A stretch of DNA of 6,738 nucleotides from Synergistaceae bacterium (GCA_017427625.1 JAFRSL010000220.1:1-6738); one strand, 5' to 3'. Positions 1 through 6,372 are shown, numbered from the stretch's first letter. The notes: a model not told the origin generated them from the sequence alone. Numbers and translations are program-made.

Positions 1-34
1 GGGGGTCTATCTCCTTGTGCGAGAGGGGCAATCT
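1..34 (-). other. Left edge: probable translation start region of a further operon gene
   Basis: On the minus strand, directly after the rodZ-like stop codon, there are two hints of another gene running off the window. One is an AAGGAG Shine-Dalgarno core at 16-11, whose start codon would lie just outside, about 10 nt further on. The other is a TTG at 31-29 opening a frame (MPLSHKEIDP) that stays open to the edge, preceded by AAGGA at 47-43. The two readings exclude each other. I cannot tell which is right or what the product is. Both imply that the operon continues beyond the window. Confidence 0.35.
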
Positions 35-922
35 CTATCTTGTCCTTCTCTGAACTGTGCTGTATGTACCGTCAGGATTGTAGAGGTACGTCTCTGAACG
101 TTTCGCGGTCGGGTTAGCGATGCCCAAGTCCTTGCCGTTGAGGATAATCTGCGCGGCTGTTGGACGGCCTATCACGACTCTTGCCTGAGCGTTCAAATCC
201 CAGCGCATCGTCTCGCCCCTCTTGATCGTCCTCCTGAAAACTGGCTGACCTCCTCCGAATGACACACTGAGCCAAACGTCATTGACCGCACGAATCTCAA
301 GGTATGGACTCACTTCCGGCTCAGGCTCTGCGGATACAACCTCGTCAGCAGATGCAGGAACTCCCGCTGTCTCGCTTCCGTCCGTAGCGTTCACGTCGAC
401 AGAAACGGACTCAACCGGCGGAATTGTGTTTCCTCCCGAAAAGTTAAACATCTTCAAGTTACGAAGATCCAACCCGCCGTAGCTCACTGCGTACCAGACG
501 TAAGCACCAGTTCCAACGAGCGCGAGCACGAGCACCAGGAACAGCCAGAAATGACTCGCGGGCTTGAATCCTTTGGGGACTGACGAGCCGTTTCCGAGTA
601 TCGTGTTCATGTTCTTATGCTGACGGGATTCGGCCTGCTTCCTGTGGGGAACTCTGTCAGGCTGAACATTCTGAGCCCTGTCGATCTGTGCCATGAAGTC
701 ATCCTGCAAGTCCTCCGCACCGATGAGCTTCAGGTAAGTCCGCACAAAGCCCTTGATGTAAACGACTTCAGGGAAATTCTTGTAGTCTCCCGCCTCAATT
801 CCGCGCAAGTATTCAGGCCGTATCTTAGTCCGGTCGAATACCGTCTCAAGCGTCATGCCTAAATTCTCGCGCCTCTCAGTTATCATTCGCCCCAACTCGA
901 CAAGGGCATCATCGTGTTCCAA
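35..922 (-). CDS. rodZ: RodZ-like cell-shape protein: HTH domain, transmembrane helix, C-terminal beta domain
   Basis: This is a 295-residue membrane protein with RodZ architecture. An N-terminal Xre/Cro-type helix-turn-helix spans about residues 8-70 and contains TKIRPEYLRGIEAGDY and YIKGFVRTYLKLIG, both typical of RodZ. A charged linker follows, then one transmembrane helix (about 124-147, WLFLVLVLALVGTGAYVWY). After an acidic, Val/Ser/Pro-rich spacer comes a C-terminal beta domain of the DUF4115 type (about 205-275, with NDVWLSVSFGG and LNGKDLG). In known RodZ the cytoplasmic HTH binds MreB and links it to peptidoglycan synthesis; that role here is inferred from the family. I chose TTG at 922-920 as the start: AAGGAGG at 938-932 sits 9 nt upstream, and residue 1 then falls where RodZ proteins normally begin. 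The open frame reaches back to 985, but that extension lies inside rpe and looks unlike RodZ. The chosen start overlaps the rpe end by 14 nt, suggesting translational coupling. Confidence 0.85.
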   Translation of the reverse strand: MEHDDALVELGRMITERRENLGMTLETVFDRTKIRPEYLRGIEAGDYKNFPEVVYIKGFVRTYLKLIGAEDLQDDFMAQIDRAQNVQPDRVPHRKQAESRQHKNMNTILGNGSSVPKGFKPASHFWLFLVLVLALVGTGAYVWYAVSYGGLDLRNLKMFNFSGGNTIPPVESVSVDVNATDGSETAGVPASADEVVSAEPEPEVSPYLEIRAVNDVWLSVSFGGGQPVFRRTIKRGETMRWDLNAQARVVIGRPTAAQIILNGKDLGIANPTAKRSETYLYNPDGTYSTVQRRTR

Positions 923-1592
923 AATCCATAGCCTCCTTAATCTTCTCGCGGACTCCCGAAAGCCATGAAGCCGGATCAGCCTCACGGAATATCGCGCTTC
1001 CCATCACTATCGCATCACAGCCCGAAAGTACCGCACGGATTATATTACTCTCGTTTATTCCGCCGTCAATTTCAATCGTATAATTATATTTCTTTACCTC
1101 ACGAATGCTAACAAGTTCCCTGACTTTTTCCAGCGATGACTCGATGAATTTCTGTCCGCCGAATCCCGGAGTTACCGACATCACAAGCACCAAGTCAGCA
1201 AGCTCAAATACATTCTCAACCACTGACAAAGGAGTCGGAGGGCACAGAGCTATCCCGGTCTTTATTCCCGCATTCTTTATGGCTGAGAGTGTAGCGTGAA
1301 GAAGATGCGTCTCCGTCTCTGCGTGAACGGTGATCAATGACGCTGAATCCATGAATAGCGGCAAAACGGTTTCGAGGTTGTCCGTCATCAGATGAGCGTC
1401 AATGAATGAGTCGGGGTATCTCTTACGCAATGCCCGCGAGAACTCAGGGCCGAATGAGAGGTTACGCACGAAATGGCCGTCCATTATGTCGAGGTGAAGC
1501 CAGTCATAATTATTTTTGAGACGGTCAATATCGTCCGCAAGGGTCAAGGGATTCGCGCCCAAAAGCGAGGGAGCTAATATGATTTTGCGCAT
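909..1592 (-). CDS. rpe: Ribulose-phosphate 3-epimerase
   Basis: This 227-residue TIM-barrel enzyme interconverts D-ribulose 5-phosphate and D-xylulose 5-phosphate in the cytoplasmic pentose phosphate pathway. Its length is normal for the family. It begins with APSLLGAN, the usual IAPSILSAD-type strand. The metal ligands expected for Rpe are all visible: His33 and Asp35 in LHLDIMDGHFV, His67 in DAHLM, and Asp176 in EIDGGIN. The mobile phosphate-side loop is present as MSVTPGFGGQKFI (138-150), and the second phosphate site as GSAIF (198-202). The start is ATG at 1592, only 3 nt after the TAA of the PASTA gene; its Shine-Dalgarno (AAAGGAA, 1609-1603) lies within the last codons of that gene. 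The end overlaps the rodZ-like start by 14 nt. In Firmicutes rpe commonly sits downstream of prkC and rsgA, so its place after a PASTA gene fits that cluster. Nothing looks damaged. Confidence 0.97.
   Translation of the reverse strand: MRKIILAPSLLGANPLTLADDIDRLKNNYDWLHLDIMDGHFVRNLSFGPEFSRALRKRYPDSFIDAHLMTDNLETVLPLFMDSASLITVHAETETHLLHATLSAIKNAGIKTGIALCPPTPLSVVENVFELADLVLVMSVTPGFGGQKFIESSLEKVRELVSIREVKKYNYTIEIDGGINESNIIRAVLSGCDAIVMGSAIFREADPASWLSGVREKIKEAMDFGTR
932..938 (-). promoter_or_regulatory. Shine-Dalgarno that decides the rodZ-like TTG start
   Basis: The minus strand reads AAGGAGG inside the last codons of rpe, 9 nt before the TTG at 922-920. No ATG or GTG is better placed in that frame: the next ATG is at codon 13 and lacks such a site. 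The site fixes the start and makes the two genes overlap. Confidence 0.75.
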
Positions 1593-1595
1593 GGC

Positions 1596-2840
1596 TTAGT
1601 TCTTCCTTTCCTGCCAGACTGACTCGCCGCCAAGATAATATGTTATGAGGCATTCATTCGAGTAGCTTGCTGTCGTGCTTATGCTCTCGCCTGAACGTAC
1701 CTGCCTGTTAAGGACCGTTCGCTTTCCGGCGGGGTCTGTAACCTCAATCCTAAGCTCCATAGGTCTTGCGAGCGGCGGAACAACGTAGCGTATCCTCGCA
1801 GTCTTGTTGCCTCCTGATGACGTGGGCTGCGTGGTTGCTGGAGTCGATGCAGGACGTGAGGCTGTCTGTGATGTTGCCGGCCGTGAAGCTGTTTGTGTCG
1901 ACGCTGGGGATGTCCGAGTGTAATCGTCCCCTGTGAACTCCTCTTCCTGCTTTGGCGGAGTTTGTGCGACTTGAGGCTGGGACTGTTGTGGCTTTGGCTG
2001 TGATGTTTGTGATTGTGCCGCAGGCTTTTCCTGAGACTGCTGACTGCTGACTCGTCGTGCTGTTCCTCCTGCGGTTGATGTGGTATCGGATTTAGCGTCC
2101 ATGAATCCTGCGGGTCTTCGTTGAGTTGCAAGTTTAAGGATTACCCCCTGACCTGCGCGGAGTGTGCTTCCAGTTCCCGGCCTCGTCTCAATAGCAAGAC
2201 CTTCGGGCAAAAGCGGACTGTACACCCTGTCAACACCCTGAACCTTCAGCCCTGCCGCCGTGAGAACATCGCGGGCCTCCTTCTCGGTCATTCTGTTAAC
2301 GTCAGGAACTGTTACTACCCCTGAAGCGTCTGCACCGTCCTGAATGAGAAGGTCAATCTTTCTTCCAGCCGCAACCTGAGCCGGAGATGATGGACTCTGC
2401 GCGATTACCTCACCCGCTTTGACGTTTCGCTCACGGATTTTCACGACATCACCAAGCGCGAAGCCCTGTGCCTTGATTTCGGCCTGAGCCTCCGAGAGAG
2501 TCATTCCCTTAACGTCGGGGACTGCGTGAAGTTCACCGCCCTTGCTGACCTGCAACACCATAGCCTGCCCGCGCCGTAATTCCGTGCCTGGTTCTGGGGA
2601 CTGTGCGAGGACTCTTCCTTCCGGCAACGTTGAGGCTACCTGCTCAAGCTGTACGACAAGTCCGAGTCTCTCAGCTTCAGCAACAGCGTCGATTGACGTC
2701 CTCCCTACGAGTGTCGGGACTTCTGATCTGCTGTCCGGCTTCATGAAGACCGTGTAGACAGCTATAGCTCCTGACGCGAATATTATTGCCGAGACTATGA
2801 AAAGTGTCGTTAATACTATTCCACCGTTATGCTTTTTCAA
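1596..2840 (-). CDS. Membrane-anchored triple-PASTA protein without a kinase domain
   Basis: This 414-residue protein starts with a short basic segment (MKKHNGG) and one transmembrane helix (about 8-32), which places the rest outside the membrane. Three PASTA domains follow at about 41-101, 105-168 and 175-239, each with a VP.(V/L) opening, an A....L/I..G core and a G.V(I).QSP-like or E.RP turn. PASTA domains bind peptidoglycan fragments or beta-lactams in Ser/Thr kinases (PrkC/Stk) and class A PBPs. Residues 240-346 are a low-complexity linker rich in Gln, Ser, Thr and Pro with repeated TASRPA units. A compact C-terminal beta-rich domain (348-412) that I do not recognise closes the protein. 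No kinase or transpeptidase domain is present: an in-frame TGA lies 6 nt before the start, and the upstream gene is unrelated. The start is TTG at 2840, with GGAGG 11 nt upstream and the whole membrane anchor intact behind it. An envelope-sensing or wall-binding role is inference. Confidence 0.9.
   Translation of the reverse strand: MKKHNGGIVLTTLFIVSAIIFASGAIAVYTVFMKPDSRSEVPTLVGRTSIDAVAEAERLGLVVQLEQVASTLPEGRVLAQSPEPGTELRRGQAMVLQVSKGGELHAVPDVKGMTLSEAQAEIKAQGFALGDVVKIRERNVKAGEVIAQSPSSPAQVAAGRKIDLLIQDGADASGVVTVPDVNRMTEKEARDVLTAAGLKVQGVDRVYSPLLPEGLAIETRPGTGSTLRAGQGVILKLATQRRPAGFMDAKSDTTSTAGGTARRVSSQQSQEKPAAQSQTSQPKPQQSQPQVAQTPPKQEEEFTGDDYTRTSPASTQTASRPATSQTASRPASTPATTQPTSSGGNKTARIRYVVPPLARPMELRIEVTDPAGKRTVLNRQVRSGESISTTASYSNECLITYYLGGESVWQERKN
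1802..2123 (-). repeat. Low-complexity Q/S/T/P linker coding region of the PASTA protein
   Basis: About 107 codons between the third PASTA domain and the C-terminal domain encode mostly Gln, Ser, Thr, Pro and Ala. A Gln/Ser/Pro-rich part is followed by a Thr/Ala/Ser/Pro part with near-repeats (TASRPATS, TASRPAST). The composition suggests a flexible extracytoplasmic spacer, possibly spanning part of the wall. The skewed codon content also keeps other frames open here. Confidence 0.7.
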
Positions 2841-2846
2841 ATCTCA

Positions 2847-4268
2847 CTAACCCTCCCTGCTCAAATCTTCAAGTCTCTGTAAAATTTCCGTACCCTTCAG
2901 TTTATCATTATCCCTCGCGTAATCGAGAGCTGATTTTCCGTCATTGTCCTTTGCGAGAACGTTTACGCCCGCGTCGAGGAGTGCGCTGACAACTTCGGCA
3001 TTGTTCATCATGGCCGCGAGAATAAGGGCAGTCCTCCCGGTACTGTTGGCGGTGTCATCAGCTCCGGCCTCTGTCAGAATCTTCACGACTCCTGAGCGCG
3101 GGTTATCCATTGCCGCATACAGCAGAGATGTCATTCCGTTTGTGTCCTTAGCGTTCACGAAAGCCCCTGCATCTACGAGGAGTTGTACAGCTTCGGGGGT
3201 GTTCCTTCTTGCCGCCGCCATTAATATAGTAACATCATCATAGCGTTTTGCGTTCACGTCAGCCCCAGCCCTTATGAGGAGACTGATTACTTTCTCCGAA
3301 TTGTTCAGAGCTGCCCAGAATATCGCGGTCGCACCGTCAAACGCCAGAGCCTTGACGTCAGATCCGGCATCTAGGAGAACTTTCACGGCTTCGGGGGTGT
3401 TCTCTCTTGCGGCCATGAATAACGCTGTAGAGCCGAACTCGTTTGCAATGTTGACGTTTGACACTGAGCTTAGAACCTGCCGAATCTCGTCGGGTGAAGC
3501 GTCCGCGCAGAAGTCTATGAAGTCATACTCATTATCACTCTTGAGTATCGCTTGAAGCTCTGCCTCCCTCTTTCTGGTAAGCTCCTCAAGCCTACGTAAT
3601 ACAGGAGTACCTTTGAGCTTTGGATTCTCTATCGCAAAGTCAAGAGCGGTCTTCCCGAAAACGTCCTTTTTGCTGACATTGAAACCTGCATCAAGAAGAA
3701 CATTCACGACCTCTGCATTGTTGAGCATAGCCGCGAGGAGCAGCGCATTCCTCCCGTTGTTGTTGGTAACGTCTTCAGCACCCGCGCCAATAATAAGGGA
3801 GATCATTTCGGGGTCAGGGTTGTCCATTGCCGCAAAATGAAGCGTGGTCATTCCATTAGTCTCCTTAGCGTGAATGTCAGCACCCGCGTCGAGGAGAAGT
3901 CTCACCACCGCTGTAGTATTCCTTCTTGCTGCGCCCATTAAGGCGGTGAGTCCGTCGGTTCTTGCGAGATTAACGTCAGCTCCGGCATTGAGGAGAACGC
4001 TGACAGCCTCAGGGGTATTCGTGAATGAAGCCCACATTATAGGGGTTATCCCGTCATATGCGCGTGTGTTCACGTTCATTCCTGCGGCGACGAGTGCCTG
4101 TAAAACTTCGGGCTTGTTCCTTCTTGCTGTGGCTAAAAGCGCGTGGCTTGCGTCGAACTCATCTTTTATATCTTCGAGCGAGTGGACTGTATCGATTATT
4201 TCCTTTGCTGAAGATGTCGAGCAAAATTCAATGAACATGTCGAGAATAGTTTTACGGAAACTTTGCAT
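2847..4268 (-). CDS. Ankyrin-repeat protein built from two tandem copies of a six-repeat module
   Basis: This 473-residue protein has no signal peptide or membrane segment and is likely cytoplasmic. Almost all of it is ankyrin repeats, each exactly 33 residues, with signatures such as TALMGAARRNT.AVVRLLLDAGAD. Each of two modules has a short header (IEFCSTSSAKEI at 13, IDFCADASPDEI at 251), six repeats, and a cap (LKGTPVLRRLEEL at 218, LKGTEILQRLEDL at 457). Ankyrin arrays bind proteins; nothing shows the partner. The start is ATG 4268, 8 nt after AAGGAG (4282-4277). An open frame runs back to 4442 but lies inside rsmB and does not resemble ankyrin repeats. The gap to rsmB is 13 nt and to the PASTA gene 6 nt, so it is embedded in the operon. 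In Firmicute-like clusters this place holds rlmN, phosphatase and kinase genes. A specific function cannot be assigned. Confidence 0.92.
   Translation of the reverse strand: MQSFRKTILDMFIEFCSTSSAKEIIDTVHSLEDIKDEFDASHALLATARRNKPEVLQALVAAGMNVNTRAYDGITPIMWASFTNTPEAVSVLLNAGADVNLARTDGLTALMGAARRNTTAVVRLLLDAGADIHAKETNGMTTLHFAAMDNPDPEMISLIIGAGAEDVTNNNGRNALLLAAMLNNAEVVNVLLDAGFNVSKKDVFGKTALDFAIENPKLKGTPVLRRLEELTRKREAELQAILKSDNEYDFIDFCADASPDEIRQVLSSVSNVNIANEFGSTALFMAARENTPEAVKVLLDAGSDVKALAFDGATAIFWAALNNSEKVISLLIRAGADVNAKRYDDVTILMAAARRNTPEAVQLLVDAGAFVNAKDTNGMTSLLYAAMDNPRSGVVKILTEAGADDTANSTGRTALILAAMMNNAEVVSALLDAGVNVLAKDNDGKSALDYARDNDKLKGTEILQRLEDLSREG
2850..3518 (-). repeat. Ankyrin module 2 (header, six repeats, cap)
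   Basis: This encodes residues 251-473 and is the second copy, offset by 239 codons (717 nt) from module 1 with a one-residue indel near the header. Repeats start near residues 277, 310, 343, 376, 409 and 442. Matching landmarks include TNGMT with AAMDNP (repeat 4), AAM.NNAEVV with LLDAG (repeat 5) and KLKGT (cap). The copies are joined by a charged helical segment, about residues 234-250. Confidence 0.85.
2852..2856 (-). promoter_or_regulatory. Shine-Dalgarno for the PASTA gene TTG start
   Basis: GGAGG in the last codons of the ankyrin gene stands 11 nt before TTG 2840-2838, a little further than ideal. An in-frame TGA 6 nt before the TTG rules out any earlier start, and a later start would cut off the membrane anchor. 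Confidence 0.6.
3570..4232 (-). repeat. Ankyrin module 1 (header, six repeats, cap)
   Basis: This encodes residues 13-233 of the ankyrin protein. Repeats start near residues 38, 71, 104, 137, 170 and 203. Repeat 5 (170-202) matches its counterpart in module 2 at 23 of 33 positions by hand count, and repeat 4 (137-169) at 17 of 33. Within a module, neighbouring repeats look less alike, so the whole block was copied. Confidence 0.85.
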
Positions 4269-4276
4269 AAATCCTT

Positions 4277-4282
4277 CTCCTT
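4277..4282 (-). promoter_or_regulatory. Shine-Dalgarno of the ankyrin gene, touching the rsmB stop
   Basis: AAGGAG lies 8 nt before ATG 4268, and its first A is the last base of the rsmB TAA (4284-4282). This selects ATG 4268 over the upstream in-frame ATG at 4442 inside rsmB, and suggests the terminating rsmB ribosome could re-initiate here. Confidence 0.7.
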
Positions 4283-5604
4283 TATCGTTTGAGTATAAGT
4301 GAACAGTAAAAACCGTCAAGCCAAGAATTTCCCGGCAATATGTAAACACCGTAGGGCTTCCCGCGCCTGAAAAACTCGCCCTTCCAGTCAACAAGCCTCG
4401 AAACTTCCGCGCACTCCGAATGACCAGACAGAATTTCCGCAACTACACCTTCATTCTCCTGCTTCAAGAGTGAGCATGTGATGTAGAGGACGTACCCGCC
4501 GGGCTTGCAGAGACTCACAGCGCGCTCAAGGAGTTTCTTCTGGGTTGCAACGAGGGAGTCGAGCTTCTTCCAGTCGAGTCTCCATTTCGATTCGGGCTTC
4601 CTGTTCCAAGTTCCAGAGCATGAGCATGGAGCGTCAAGCATCACAAAGTCAGGAGCATCGTCAGGAGTAAGGGACAAAGCATTTCCGGCTTTCATCACGG
4701 CGCGTTCAAGTACTCCGAGACGTTCAAGCTCACGGACTGCGGATTTCGAGCGGGCCTCCGAGATTTCCCAGCATTCGGCGCGGGACGACGGGCATTCCTG
4801 CAAAATCTGCGCTGACTTCACGCCCCTTCCCGAACACATATCGAGGATCATTCCGCCTTTGTTGAATTTGCCGACGATTGACGCTGCGAGGATTGAGCCT
4901 TCAGCCTGAACCGTGCATAGCCCCTCATTGAAGCCCGGAACTTTCGCGGGTAACATGCTCTCATTGAGGCGGATTGCGGGGGAGATGTCCGACTGGTTAT
5001 AGCGCAGTCCCTTAGCGTCAAGCATGGCCGTAAGTTCGTCGCGTTTATCGGGCGAGACTCTCAGCGCGGAATATGAGGGAAGCTCCATCATCTCGAAGAT
5101 TGCGTAAAGCTCCTGACGTGTCCAAGTCCTCGACCACGCCGGCAATGACCACGTAGGAATCCCCGCGAACATTGCCCGACCGTCAACCGATGGTGAACGT
5201 CGGAACTTCTCCAAAGTTTCAGCACCATTCTCGATGACCTTGTGGAGTACAGCGTTGACGAGGCCGGAATACTTTGCTGTTGACTTGTCCCGGCGAAGGT
5301 ACTCGATTATCCCGTTGACCAGCACACCGCCTGAGAATCTCCGCAGTTCCAACAGCCCCCCAGTTCCCATAAGCACGGCCATGATTACGGGAATCGGCAG
5401 GTTCTCCTTTGAGCGAATGTAGTCGGCTGAAATTTTCTCCCAAAGCTCCTTGCGCCTCATTACGATATATATCAGCGACGAGGCAAGAGAGATGTCGGGG
5501 GACTTCATTTTTTCGCGGTCTGCTAATATCCTCAGTGCCTCAGACGAAAATTTGCCCCCGCTGTCCGACGTTAAGACTTTGAGGGCTGCTTCTATTCCTC
5601 GCAA
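4282..5604 (-). CDS. rsmB: 16S rRNA (cytosine-967-C5)-methyltransferase, RsmB/Sun family
   Basis: This 440-residue SAM-dependent enzyme should methylate C967 of 16S rRNA during small-subunit assembly. Residues 1 to about 140 form the helical NusB-like RNA-binding domain typical of RsmB (with SGLVNAVLHKV, 113-123). A linker and the Rossmann methyltransferase domain follow. Motif I is ILDMCSGRGVK (253-263), the PC motif is DAPCSCSG with Cys327, and the TC motif is YITCSLLKQENE with the catalytic Cys377. Both cysteines of the m5C mechanism are present, so it should be active. Motif I departs from the common CAAPGGKT form (CSGRGVKS here). Length is close to E. coli RsmB (429). The start is TTG 5604-5602, immediately after the metallopeptidase TAA, with AGGAGG 6 nt upstream at 5616-5611. 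Adjacency to a YugP-type gene is common in Clostridia. A related m5C methyltransferase is possible, but the NusB domain favours RsmB. Confidence 0.92.
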   Translation of the reverse strand: MRGIEAALKVLTSDSGGKFSSEALRILADREKMKSPDISLASSLIYIVMRRKELWEKISADYIRSKENLPIPVIMAVLMGTGGLLELRRFSGGVLVNGIIEYLRRDKSTAKYSGLVNAVLHKVIENGAETLEKFRRSPSVDGRAMFAGIPTWSLPAWSRTWTRQELYAIFEMMELPSYSALRVSPDKRDELTAMLDAKGLRYNQSDISPAIRLNESMLPAKVPGFNEGLCTVQAEGSILAASIVGKFNKGGMILDMCSGRGVKSAQILQECPSSRAECWEISEARSKSAVRELERLGVLERAVMKAGNALSLTPDDAPDFVMLDAPCSCSGTWNRKPESKWRLDWKKLDSLVATQKKLLERAVSLCKPGGYVLYITCSLLKQENEGVVAEILSGHSECAEVSRLVDWKGEFFRRGKPYGVYILPGNSWLDGFYCSLILKR

Positions 5605-6294
5605 TTAACGCCTCCTGCTTCTGCTTATGAGAATTAGCCTTACAAGCTGTAACAGCGACATCAAGGCTGCGGCAATGTAAGTCCAGGCTGCTGCGGTCAG
5701 GACTTTTCTTGCGCCGGAAAGTTCGTCAGACGACAATGTATGTGTCTGTTCCAGCAACTTCAAAGCCCTCGAACTCGCGTTAATCTCAACGGGAAGTGTA
5801 ACGAGATGGAACACAAGCGCGCCCGTGAAAAGCATTATCCCTATGTTTACGAGCATGAAATTTCCGACGACGAGGCCGAGAATGAACAGAGGCATTGAAG
5901 CTGTCGAGCAAATATTTACGACCGGGACGATCGTGTTCCGGAATATCAGCGGTGAATATGACTCGTGATGCTGGATTGCGTGGCCTACTTCGTGGGCGGC
6001 GACTCCGATTGAAGCGATGCTCCTGTTTCCGTAAACACCGTCGGAGAGGTTGAGGGTTTTGTTTCGGGGGTCGTAATGGTCGGTGAGATTTCCAGCGACG
6101 TGATTGATGGGCATGTTCGCCATTCCGTAGAGAGTGAGGAGCATTCTCGCAACGCTGTCGGCTGTAACGTTTCCGCGAGCCGGGATTTTGCTGTACTCGC
6201 TGAATGTTGACTGAACTTTGTGCTGTGCCCACATTGAGAGAAGCAACGCGGGTATGATGACTATCATTGTGGGGTCTAATCCGTAACCTAACAT
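5605..6294 (-). CDS. yugP: YugP-type membrane zinc metallopeptidase
   Basis: This 229-residue integral membrane protein belongs to the neutral zinc metallopeptidase family of Bacillus YugP. It opens with a hydrophobic helix (about 9-25, DPTMIVIIPALLLSMWAQ), followed by the family-typical stretch HKVQSTFSEYSKIPARG. The catalytic signature is HEVGHAIQH (101-109), with two zinc-binding histidines and the general-base Glu102. Upstream of it, HYDPRNKTLNLSDGVY (73-88) is also characteristic. Glu170 in LPVEINASSRA is a candidate third zinc ligand. Further membrane segments lie at about 119-142, 144-167 and 197-223, and the tail is arginine-rich. The physiological substrate of the family is not known to me. 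I chose ATG 6294: AGGAGG lies 13 nt upstream (6313-6308), rather far, but the family N-terminus begins here. A longer open frame to 6435 would cross the promoter and is rejected. As the first gene of the operon it follows an extended -10 promoter. Confidence 0.9.
   Translation of the reverse strand: MLGYGLDPTMIVIIPALLLSMWAQHKVQSTFSEYSKIPARGNVTADSVARMLLTLYGMANMPINHVAGNLTDHYDPRNKTLNLSDGVYGNRSIASIGVAAHEVGHAIQHHESYSPLIFRNTIVPVVNICSTASMPLFILGLVVGNFMLVNIGIMLFTGALVFHLVTLPVEINASSRALKLLEQTHTLSSDELSGARKVLTAAAWTYIAAALMSLLQLVRLILISRSRRR
5611..5616 (-). promoter_or_regulatory. Shine-Dalgarno of rsmB, within the metallopeptidase 3' end
   Basis: AGGAGG encodes the arginine-rich tail of the metallopeptidase and stands 6 nt before the rsmB TTG. 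The stop codon and start codon are directly adjacent (TAATTG), which suggests coupled translation. Confidence 0.75.
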
Positions 6295-6307
6295 CTTTAT
6301 TCTGATT

Positions 6308-6313
6308 CCTCCT
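6308..6313 (-). promoter_or_regulatory. Shine-Dalgarno of the metallopeptidase gene
   Basis: AGGAGG is a strong core, but it lies 13 nt before the only plausible ATG (6294), longer than the usual 5-9 nt. The codons in between (ATC AGA ATA AAG in frame) offer only rare starts such as ATC or ATA. Confidence 0.6.
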
Positions 6314-6332
6314 GATAACATTTGTTTTCGTG

Positions 6333-6341
6333 AGTATATCA
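6333..6341 (-). promoter_or_regulatory. Extended -10 promoter for the minus-strand operon
   Basis: The minus strand reads TGATATACT, a TG-n extended -10 with a good hexamer (TATACT at 6338-6333). I see no convincing -35 at 17-nt spacing; the hexamer there is ACAAAT. Transcription would begin near 6326, leaving a leader of about 32 nt that contains the Shine-Dalgarno. It is the only good candidate upstream of the six-gene operon. Confidence 0.5.
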
Positions 6342-6363
6342 TGAGGTTGCAAGAAATTTGTTG

Positions 6364-6372
6364 TGCTATAAT
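6364..6372 (+). promoter_or_regulatory. Extended -10 promoter for the divergent secreted-protein gene
   Basis: TGCTATAAT is a perfect TG-n extended -10 with consensus hexamer TATAAT (6367-6372). The best upstream -35-like match, TTGCAA at 6347-6352, is only 14 nt away, so activity probably rests on the extended element. Transcription would begin near 6379, giving a leader of about 38 nt. Confidence 0.6.

Noticed and set aside
1679..2131. 150-codon minus-strand frame rich in Gln, His, Ser and Arg
   Set aside because: It is an out-of-frame shadow of the PASTA protein linker: skewed Q/S/T/P codons keep this frame open. It has no Shine-Dalgarno and no family resemblance.
2944..4302. Series of plus-strand open frames (61-142 codons) opposite the ankyrin gene
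   Set aside because: They are antisense images of the repeats; their Ala/Ser/Thr repetition mirrors the ankyrin codons. No start signals support them.
4269..4442. N-terminal extension of the ankyrin protein into rsmB
   Set aside because: It overlaps the conserved end of rsmB in another frame, while ATG 4268 has a well-spaced AAGGAG.
4505..4909. Plus-strand 134-codon frame opposite rsmB
   Set aside because: It is antisense to the conserved methyltransferase motifs, with no ribosome site or recognisable sequence.
6347..6352. TTGCAA as a -35 element for either promoter
   Set aside because: Spacing is 14 nt to the plus-strand -10 and 8 nt to the minus-strand -10, both too short for a standard sigma-70 site.
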